A stretch of DNA of 64,000 nt. Origin: Gnetum montanum (taxonomy: Eukaryota; Streptophyta; Gnetopsida; Gnetales; Gnetaceae). The position numbers and the translations under genes were made by a program. The stretch lies in NCBI GenBank assembly GCA_015680685.1, contig MNCI01005867.1:276348-340347 (forward strand). Reading direction: 5' to 3'. Of the stretch, positions 47,001 through 55,769 are shown piece by piece; within the stretch, counting starts at the first letter, position 1, and every line of letters begins with the position of its first letter. The notes under the pieces are model-generated. The model did not search any database. It was not told where the DNA came from and saw only the letters and a list, made by a program, of their open reading frames with translations.

Positions 47001-47201
47001 TGTGTGCAAAAGATTTGGTCCATCAAAAGTACATACATTAAAGCATGCAATTAGTGTGCACAAGAAATAAATATTCAAAGGTGTCTGTACGTAGCAACCA
47101 CAAAAAAAGAGGGAATCCCATGGCTGATAGTTGACTTAGATAGTAGCACATTATGCATGGAGCCAGCTAAGAGCCTAACATCCGCTTAGGTTGAAGGCAT
47201 G
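44041..47201 (+). pseudogene. RT-8 gag-protease (broken)
   Basis: ATG at 44041 (M-S-S-S-S-H-R). The reading V-V-Y-T-H-P-N-E-Y-V-P-N-F-T-F aligns with RT-4 and RT-6. Ser-rich linker at 44550-44730. Gag core from 44931 (M-N-N-I-P-R-F-E-G), then S-W-Y-Q-S-L and M-L-E-L-F-N-D-K-Y. Charged helix 45435-45743. The knuckle is degraded (C-D-I-C-Q-Y-E-Y-P-K-G-F-F: His and last Cys lost). Protease region 46491-46739: PLIYLQIARNEPCKALLKSG, where the catalytic Asp of the D-S-G triad has become Lys. 46755-47054 reads FHIIMGRAWLSMVDTRMG. Cut at 47201 by RT-9. Confidence 0.8.
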
Positions 47202-47992
47202 TGATGAGTCGTCATTAACCCACGATATCGCATACGCAATATCGCAGCCTATCTCTTGATCTATAAATAAGAGGTAGATAGAAGAGATAAAGGGGGATCA
47301 TTAGGAAGTTAGTCAGTTTTAGTTTAAGCATTTTAATTTCTTTCTCTCCCTTTTCCTCTCAGTGTATGTCCACAATGTGGTGATTGTAATTGTACAACAT
47401 CCTTTATTCGAGTGTGACGTACTTGGACACGCACATGACTAGTAATAAAGATCGAGATTACTTCATCATTGTAGCATTCACTTAGTTTAATCATTTAATT
47501 AATTATTATTTATTACTTTCCTAGTTAATCTCTCTCACCCTTATCTCATGTTAAAATGTGGAATGAGTATGACTTGATTACAAGCATTTAAGTGTGACTA
47601 CTTGGTAACCCAGTAGCGTACCTAGGATTTGGGCTTGGTAACCCCAGTGGTAGTCGTGCACAAAGTCCAAGATGTGTACAGATAATCAAGGAATGGATGC
47701 TCATCGCACTTAGGCTAGTTTAGATTCTCTCACCCTTTCTCTCTTAGCTTAGATAATATTACTTTCCATTGCCTTCAGGAGTAGCATTAGATTAGAAACC
47801 CATCATACACCTAACTCTGGACTAAACCATATGTGACAAAGCTAATACTAGTTTAGGTGGAAAGATAGTGAACTACGACCTAAGGCTAACTATCTAAACG
47901 CCACAACTAGTCCGTCTACAGAGTTCGACCGGATTGCATGTGTAACGCTCGTATTCGTATGGTTGAGTGTAGGGGTATCTCGCCACTCATCA
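47202..47992 (+). repeat. RT-9 left LTR
   Basis: 791 bases, TGATGAGTCG...CCACTCATCA. GATATCG/ATATCG palindromes at 47222-47245, TATAAATA at 47262-47269, CAATAAAG-type signal near 47442, leader repeats at 47600-47650. Confidence 0.9.
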
Positions 47993-47993
47993 T

Positions 47994-48011
47994 TGGCACC
48001 ATTGCCAAGGA
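47994..48011 (+). other. RT-9 primer-binding site (tRNA-Asp type)
   Basis: TGGCACCATTGCCAAGGA, one base after the LTR. Confidence 0.85.
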
Positions 48012-48133
48012 CAATGCTAGTGATCTAGATTAGTTATATCATACAAGGTCGCTGTATAAGGACTTAATGATATATCTTTTAGAAGAAATAATTATTAAAA
48101 GTCACACATAATTTCACACACAACTTCACAACC

Positions 48134-50114
48134 ATGCCTCTCCTACAAGATCACGATAATGCCACACTTAGTGAGGAAGTTCATTAGAGAACCAACAAAC
48201 TATATGATGATGAAGATTGGAGTACAAAACTTGAAGTGGGGGTTTCTTATAAACAAGAATGAAAGCAACGTCATCCCAACACATAAAAGAATAACTTACC
48301 CAACGATGATGAACCCCTACTGGCCACTACAAGCTTAACGCAAATACAGGAGGTTGTTCGAATCTCATGTAGGCATCATAAAGAGAGCCGTCTACCCAAG
48401 CTCGATTTAAACAACTTTCCCAAATTTTTAGGAGGCTATGACTTAGATCTACATTAACATTTACAAGCCTTCTACAATGCCTACACATGGAATGACATTG
48501 ATAACAGTTGGAAAAAACTCAAGCTCTTTCCTATGACACTCGTTGGCCAAGCAAAAGTATGGTATAGATCATTAAAACCAAATTCAATATGATGTTGGTC
48601 AACAATGGTAGAAGTCTTTAATGAAAAATATCAAACCTATGCAAGAGTGCCAGCCTTGAGGAAACAAATCCAAGGATGGAACAAGCACAACATGAACCCT
48701 TGGACATGGCCTTAGAAAGATATTATGCACTATTAAATAGCTGTCCAGTCCATGGGTTTTCTAAGGAAAGGATAATGTACCATATCATTGATGGGCTACA
48801 TAATGAAACAAGAGAGACTTTAGGAATGTATGCCCATGGTCAACTATACGAACTATCAACCCATCAAGTCCAAGAGCTTATTAAGCGAGTAGCAAAAGAA
48901 GAAGGAGAAATGGCTCAATGGGAGAGTGTTGAAAAACATCAACGGGACCAAAATCTCAACTTAACAAAGGTCCATGATCATAAAAAGGAGAAATCAACTT
49001 ATCACAAGGAGAAAGAACCATCTTGGCCGATACAACAATCATTAGAAGAAGTTGATGCAAAGATCAACAAGATGTTGGAATGGGCATATAAAAAGTATGG
49101 AGAATTTATTGATATCATTGGAGATAGAGTTTTGACAACCCAAGAAGCAGGACAAAACATTAGACAATTGGAAAGAAGGGATAAGGAAAATAAAAGCTCA
49201 ACTGCCAATCATACATATGAATGCAACATATGCCTGTATGATCACCCCAAAGGCCAATGCCCAATATTGTTACATTTACATGAGCATTGGGGAAATACGT
49301 TACATCCAAAGTTTGTACAGAGATACTGTGTTCGATCACAGCGGCAACAATCCCAGTTGTGAGGGAGGCCACCACTAAATTGGAGACACCCTTCTTATCA
49401 TCCAAACCCAAACACTTATCTTGTTCAACATCCTGTTTCTCCAACTGGGCCAGCACACTTTATCTCACCACAATACCATTCTCCTCAATACTATCAGCCC
49501 ATGCCTTCAACACAACCACCGCCTTGTGTACCTTACACTGCTCCTCCTAATTTTCAACATTCTCATCCTTTCCCTCCTTATACATTGCCACCAACTATTC
49601 CTAAGGTGTCTGCACCATAGCAAAAACCCATGAACATTACTTGTGCTACTACTTCCAACAACAGTGAGAGACCTCAGCAACATCGAAGGCGTCGCTTCTT
49701 TAGAAATGACCCTAAGAAGGGACAACACAATTTCGAGGCCACTACATCCTCCAACTTAGCACAAGTCCAACCTTGTGGTACACCCTTATCTTTGAACCCA
49801 ACACCTCATATAACTTCATCAGGGCCACCAACTCACACTCCAACAACAATACGGCCCAATGAACACAACCATGGAAGGCATCATCCCAATCCTTACATAC
49901 CATCTAACGGTCCCAAATATCATAGTGAACTCATTATTTGGGAACTACATCGTATAAATTGCCCCACTATGCTTATTATAATCAAGTGTGTGAACCCTAA
50001 TGGGGTATGTATGGCCAATCTCTAATACTTCCAACATGCAAGGATCCTCATCTTTCATTTATTAATCCTTCTTGTTCTCAACCATTTAGTTATGGGGGAT
50101 ACCCCCCATCCTAA
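48134..50114 (+). pseudogene. RT-9 gag (nearly readable)
   Basis: ATG at 48134 (M-P-L-L-Q-D-H-D-N-A). Core from LDLNNFPKFLGGYDLDLH through A-K-V-W-Y-R-S-L-K-P and M-V-E-V-F-N-E-K-Y-Q-T-Y-A-R. A one-base slip near 48675 leads into the open 228-codon stretch (48676-49362): LDMALERYYALLNSCPVHGF, YHIIDGLHNETRETLGMYA, the helix VQELIKRVAKEEGEMAQWES, a long charged region, and the variant zinc knuckle C-N-I-C-L-Y-D-H-P-K-G-Q-C (49222-49260), here intact. A Pro/His/Gln-rich tail in two frames ends F-S-Y-G-G-Y-P-P-S at 50114, inside the hairpin motif ATGGGGGATACCCCCCAT. No protease domain follows. It has few enough lesions that a recent ancestor was probably functional. Confidence 0.85.
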
Positions 50115-51977
50115 TAACAAGCAAGATTAATAACCATTTTTTATTTTTCTTTAATTTTACAACTTTTTATTTTCCAGTTTTTCATTTTTCAACTTCTTAT
50201 TTTATCTTTTTGTCCTTTGGTATTTTTGTCTTTTTATAAGTAATCTCATCTACTAATAAAACACTCATGTGGATCATTGGTTGAGGTGCGTTCTATGTTA
50301 TTAAGTTTTGAGTGAGCAATTATTTGGACAGTGAGCCCATTACACCCACTCATCCATTCTACAAATAAGAGGTTCTATTCGAGGGTACAGTGATATTCTT
50401 GACATTCTTAAAACTTAAAATTAATTTTGTATTCATTGTACTCGGAATGAAGAAGGATGGACCAAGAGGGAATGATTAGGGTGTGACATCAAGGGAACTT
50501 GTGGATTCTCTTTGGTGACATCTGTGGGAGTTATCATGCAACATGGTTGTACTAAGATCCTTGTAGATCTAATAAAAAATGGAAGTAAGAGTAATCAAAA
50601 GGGCACTCAAAAATCCAATGTTGTTCTAGGGGGTTCCACTGGAAAGACATGCACTCATGCCTGAACGTTGGCGGCTTCTCTGGATCCAGTATTTAAAAAA
50701 AAAAAAGAAGAAAGAAAGGAAATGCCACAAAACAAAAGTCACTCCTCCCTTGAATAAAATGCCAAGTGATCATATGCCTTGTTATGGTACTCTCATAGTC
50801 GCTCATCATGGGATGAAACAGTGCGATGTCACTTGGTTAGAGGAATGGACTTGGTCCTGATCTTGGAATGAAGGGTTAATGACACGTTAATCATGCTTTA
50901 CATGTAGGATTCACTATGCCCTGGGTCAGTTACCTCACATCCCAATCTCTACAATCCCTTTCTCTAGTTCATCTCATCTCACTGTTCGTGTAATTGTAGC
51001 TCGTGTTGTGTGTAACATAGAATTCTTACCTCATTCTAGTGATATTTACATGTGTATGTTTTGTGGAATCAGTGCGGATTACATTTAACCCTTTTGATGC
51101 CCATGGACACTTTTAAGTGTGGTTACAGAAGGGCATTATAGGTAAGAACTTGCTTTGGGGAGGACCCACTTTTGTAATCTTTTATAATTCTCACTTATGA
51201 CACAACTCACACCCACCATTTCTTACCCTTAGCCTATTTTTCATAACATTCTTTACGTATTATTATTATCCCTTTGAATAATAACATTCCTATGTACCAT
51301 CACATAGCCTTTTTTCTCTACCACCTGAAGTTTTATTGATCATTTCCACACCATCATAATTATTCGTGCCTTCAAAACCATCTAATTACCTGAGAACCCC
51401 TTCATAGTAACCCAATGTCCTAAGTTTCCAACGTTGATTTCAAAAAAATCTTTAAAAACTCTATTTTTCCCTTGGGCCTATACATCGATAGGCCATGATA
51501 TTGCGTACGCGATGTCTCGTATGCAATATTGCGTCCCCACAACCTATAAATAGGCGACCCCCCTCGCAACACTTAGCCTCATTTTCCACACATCATGTGG
51601 GGGAGTTTTTCAAATTTTTCTCTACAACTTACGAGTGTGATACCTTTGCTTTTCAACCTCGATCTCGCTCGTTGATACTCTGATTTGAATTTTTTCTAAA
51701 CCTGCTTGAACCCGGAGTGTTCAGCTTAGTTTTGGGGGAGGGACACCTACCAAATAGCACCTAACTTTTTTGGAATTTATCATCACCCAAAGGGCATCAT
51801 TAAGGGTAATTAGTTGTAATTAAGAATGAAATGTGCCAAAAAAAATCATTTACCTGCTAGGTATACTAGGAATCTAAAATTGAAAAAACCACCTAAGTAA
51901 AATGGACTCATTATTACAATATTTTGGGCAAGATCACACGAAGATAAAAAAATTAATTAATCAAGGTAAGCAGTAAG
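50115..51977 (+). other. RT-9 spacer between gag and ORF2
   Basis: No gene. T-rich run after gag, then blocks shared with the RT-1, RT-2 and RT-7 spacers (for example GGTGTGACATCAAGGGAA at 50470, GGGAGGACCCACTT-like at 51155). Ends in the promoter-like block at 51483 and the ORF2 leader. Confidence 0.65.
51483..51560 (+). promoter_or_regulatory. RT-9 internal promoter-like block upstream of ORF2
   Basis: ATGATATTGCGTACGCGATG and ATGCAATATTGCGTCC are decayed copies of the palindromic units of the LTR U3. Next is CCTATAAATAGGCG (TATAAATA 51545-51552) and a run of C. The spacing from palindromes to TATA box is the same as in the LTR (47222-47269). Confidence 0.6.
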
Positions 51978-52032
51978 GTATAACTTAATTTCAAAAACAA
52001 CCTTACTAACGCTTGGCCCTGTGTGATTGCAG
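51978..52032 (+). other. Candidate mini-intron before RT-9 ORF2
   Basis: Donor AAG|GTATAA, consensus branch site CCTTACTAAC, acceptor TGTGATTGCAG directly followed by the ORF2 ATG; 55 bases. An alternative donor AAG|GTAAGC lies 12 bases upstream (51966). Confidence 0.6.
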
Positions 52033-54809
52033 ATGGCCCTGAAACGTGGACAATAGGAAGGTCCTACTCAAGGTGGAAACAAATGATCTCGGAGAGGTGG
52101 AAGACAAGATCCTGCCGGACAACATACAGGACAGGAGGAGCAATCATTCAGTATTCAGCAACTATACAGTCTAGGCAGGTAGAAGGAGGAGTCACTGCAG
52201 CGCCTGAATAGGGACAACATCTCATGTTGCCCCAAGATTGTGTTTAGGCCCTCCATGAAAAGTCCACATTTGCTACAGTGATTGTGGAATTGAACTTCAA
52301 ATCTTTTGCAGAGTTCGCTCTTGAGGCTGTTAGGGATCACCTCAAAGGGTCTCCCTTATGGCCTACCCTCTTTGAAAGTGGTGCCTGGTACCTAGGGGAG
52401 ACGTACCAATTCTGGCACAACAGGGAACAAGGCACCATTGTCAACATTTGTGGTGTGATAGTTGATTTCTCTATGCATGCCATTTCAAAATTATTAAACC
52501 TTCAGAATATAGGGTCCAAAGTTACTCAGTTATCCACTCGTTCAGACCCCGATGTGCGATGGGATTGGTTGGAAAGGGCTTATGGCAGAGATAAAACATT
52601 TGGTGAGTTGACGATGGAAGAGAGAATCTACTTTAAAATTGGAACATATCACCTCTTCCCCACAAAGGACTTAAAAAGAATATCAACGTATGCGGCTAGA
52701 GGATGTGCAGTGCTGATGGGAAAGGTTAATGCTAACCTGCCCCATCTATATTTAATGGAGATCCTAAGGAGGTTTGAGGAATGGAAGATAGGGAAGATGG
52801 CATTGCCTTTCCCTTATCTTATCAGAAAGCTTTGCTGATGTGCTAGTATTCAAGGGTACACCAATGATGTCCTTTGAAAAGCCTAGATTGCTTCATATGT
52901 TGAATTGTTAAAGTTGCCAGCCCCAAGGAAAATCACTGGCGAGACGTTGGGACCAGAAGAAGAAGAAGAACAGACGGTTGGACCAACTGCAACTCAAATT
53001 GCAAGACCCAGTCAACCTCAAAGTACAGGTTCCAGCCAACAACAAGAAGCAGGGCCCAGCATAGGCCAGGATTAGCCGCCACTGCCACAAGACTATAGAC
53101 CGTCGATGGGCCATCTCAGGGCCATCGCTGAGATGGTCAATTGGGGAAGTCGTGATGATGCAAACCTCTTCCGCATCATTAATGATGCCATTCAGCCTAC
53201 TGTTTCTTTGGATCGCACAAGGGGTGAAGTTTCTATTCACACAGGAGGAGGGAAAAGGAGATGGTCATAATAGATCCCAAGAAATGTGACATCTTTCCAG
53301 GTGCAATTACAAACTGGTGAAGGGGCCACTATGGTGGTCATGCAACACCAGGGTGTCATGGGAGTTGTAGAAGTGGTCGCAGATCACATCAAAGAATCAT
53401 TCAATGTACCTGTTGTGCCATCGAAAGATCTCACAGGAGCACAGGATGCTCAAACTTTGGCCGGAACCTCAATGACTCCTGTGGAACATGAGGATGCGCT
53501 TAATCGATTGCTCCAAATAGGGTAAATAATGACGTCCCTATTTGACATCCCTCAAGATGTTACGAAAATTCAGTCAGACCTCATTTCCACAGAGGGAAAG
53601 CTGGTCTTAACAGAAGTGACGACCGAGCATGCTGAAGCTGAAGTGCAGAAATTACAAGAGCAGCTCGTGGCCCTACAAGTAGCACAGCGGGACCCTTTGT
53701 AATTTGTTCTTTCAGACTAGCTAGATAATTTTAGAACTGAGCAACTAACTAAGCTAATCACAGAGAATAAAAAGGTGGCTAATGAAAAAGAGAAGGCTGT
53801 TTGGGATGCCTCTGCAGCACAAGCGCAAACTCATGCACATCTTAAAGCACTCAATGCCTTAAAAGAAGAAAATAAATAGCTTGTTGCCGACAACCTTCGG
53901 TTGACCACCGTGGAAAAGCAAAAGAATGTTCTCGAGGAACACTTTCATTAATTGCGAGAACAATTCATATGGATCAACGAAGACATAAGTAGTTTAGCTA
54001 GGGAGAATAGAACCCTCTTAATGGAGGAGGTATGCATAATTCGTCAAAAGATAGCTATTGAAATAAGCGTGTGGAAAAATGAGGCTAAACGGCATGAAAA
54101 GCTGAAGAAGCACTTCCGAGATCAGGTGGGGATGTACAAAAAGATCCTTGAGAAGGAGATCCATATGGCCAAGGCCTACATCAATGCTATCAGTGCTCAA
54201 CACACTGACTGGCAGGCCATATTGGACACATATGCTTTTGCCCACCAAGCAGAAGTTAAGAATCGGGACCTGCAGATTTAGGATCTGATAGAATATATGG
54301 AGTTGGCAAACCTGTGGTATGCCAACCTTGTCATGTTAATAGCAAGGTGCCCGAGGATAGAGCTCGAGCAGCAGGTAGCAACCACCTATGTTAAATATGA
54401 AGTAGAATTTGTAGAACATAAGAAGTTGTTGGAAAAACTAGAGGTCGCAAATCCTGAACTTGAGGTAGTGAAAGCAAGCTACTAAGGCCAGAAGGGTGTC
54501 ATAGCAGATTTAACTCAATGGCTAGCAGATTTTCAAGAGTACAAGGATAAAGCCAGAGCCTATGAGGAGGAACAACGGGTGTTCACGGCTTGGTATGTCA
54601 AGGCCAATCAAATGTTTTTGCAACTACCCTGCTCGTGGGAAGTGTCGACTCTATCAAACATTAGAACATTAGCATGGATAGTACAAGACCCTTGGACTAA
54701 AGAGGAGAAGCTCCAGGCCATACTCCAACACCACCAAGTCTCAAAACTTGGAGCACAAGACAAAGGGAAAGCACCAATGGATGAGCCACCACCACCTGGA
54801 ACTACATGA
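52033..54809 (+). pseudogene. RT-9 ORF2: conserved domain plus long coiled coil
   Basis: The best copy of the family's second protein, with a few stops and shifts over about 920 codons. ATG at 52033 (M-A-L-K-R-G-Q). The domain is open for 186 codons (52278-52838): IVELNFKSFAEFALEAVRDH, GSPLWPTLFESGAWYLGETY, F-W-H-N-R-E-Q, IVDFSMHAISKLLNLQNIG, TMEERIYFKIGTYHLFPTKD, YAARGCAVLMGKVNANLPHL, MALPFPYLIRKLC. A Gln/Pro/Ser linker with G-Y-T-N-D-V and P-S-M-G-H-L follows; then DHIKESFNVPVVPSKDLTGA and TLAGTSMTPVEHEDALNRLL (53383-53520). The charged, heptad-rich region from 53530 to 54480 includes ENRTLLMEEVCIIRQKIAIE and KHFRDQVGMYKKILEKEI. It ends A-P-M-D-E-P-P-P-P-G-T-T. No signal peptide, membrane span or enzyme motif is seen. 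It sits where pol should be. The family resemblance is to plant retroelement ORFs of unknown function; the role is unknown. Confidence 0.75.
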
Positions 54810-54954
54810 GTTCCACCCATTTTTGTATTGTAGCACATTCTTTGTGTTGTGTCTTTATTTTGTTTTCATTCCACACTGCAGCATAATCCCATTTTTCCCA
54901 TCTAATAATCCCATACCTATCCACTATGTAATCACTGTAACTCATGGACGATTT

Positions 54955-54974
54955 TTCATTTAGTTGTGGGGGTA
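54955..54974 (+). other. RT-9 polypurine tract
   Basis: TTCATTTAGTTGTGGGGGTA directly before the LTR TGATGAG. Confidence 0.85.
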
Positions 54975-55769
54975 TGATGAGTCATCATTTGGGTGACCGC
55001 GATATCGCATACGCGATATCGTAGCTTGTCTTCTCATCTATAAATAAGAGGTAGATAGAAGAGTTAAAGGGGGATCATTAGGAAGTTAGTCAATTTTAGT
55101 TTAAGCATTTTAATTTCTTTCTCTCCCTTTTCCTCTCAGTGTATGCCCGTAGTGTGGTGATTGTAATTGTACGACATCCTTTATTCGAGTGTGACGTACT
55201 TGGACACACACATGACTGGCAATAAAGATCGAGATTACTTCATCATTGTAGCATTCACTTAGTTTAATCATTTAATTAATTGTTATTTACTACTTTCCTA
55301 GTTAATCTCTCTCACCCTTATCTCATGTTAAAACGCGGAATGAGTACGACTTGATTACGAGTACTTAAGTGTGACTACTTGGTAACCCAGTAGCATACCT
55401 AGGATCTAGGCTTGGTAACCCCAGTGGTAGTCATGCATGAAGTCCAAGATGTGTACAGATAATCAAGGAATGGATGCTCAACGAAATTAGGCTAGTTTAG
55501 ATTCTCTCACCCTTTCTCTCTTAGCTTAGATAATACTACTTTCCATTGCCTTCAGGAGTAGCATTAGATTAGAAACCCATCATACACCTCACTCTGGACT
55601 AAACCATATGTGACAAAGCTAATACTAGTCCAGGTGGGAAGACAACGAACTGTGACCTAAGGCTAACTGTCTAGATGCCACAACTAGTCCATCTGCGGAG
55701 TTTGACTGGATCGCGTGTGTAACGCTTGTATTCATATGCTTGAGTGTAGGGGTACCTAACCACTCATCA
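54975..55769 (+). repeat. RT-9 right LTR
   Basis: 795 bases. CGCGATATCGC-type units at 54999-55022, TATAAATA 55039-55046, leader repeats at 55371-55430, end CCACTCATCA. Nearly the same as the left LTR by eye, so RT-9 is the youngest complete element here, as its innermost position demands. Confidence 0.9.

Larger units (their letters stand above)
47202..55769 (+). mobile_element. RT-9: complete pol-less LTR retrotransposon with gag and ORF2
   Basis: An 8.6-kb plus-strand element inside RT-8, the same family as RT-2. LTR 47202-47992, primer site 47994-48011, gag 48134-50114, spacer 50115-51977 with promoter-like block, mini-intron 51978-52032, ORF2 52033-54809, purine tract, LTR 54975-55769. 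The flanks are GCATG and ACACA; all three differences are transitions, as expected if an original GCACG decayed. No protease, RT or integrase. It is the best-preserved copy of the family in the window. Confidence 0.9.

Noticed and set aside
54018-54248. 76-codon minus-strand frame, also seen as a plus-strand frame at 4210-4395
   Set aside because: It recurs only because ORF2 recurs; antisense of the coiled-coil coding sequence.
52033-54809. ORF2 as a classical envelope gene
   Set aside because: Position after pol would fit, but there is no pol, no signal peptide and no membrane span; coiled coil alone is not evidence of Env.
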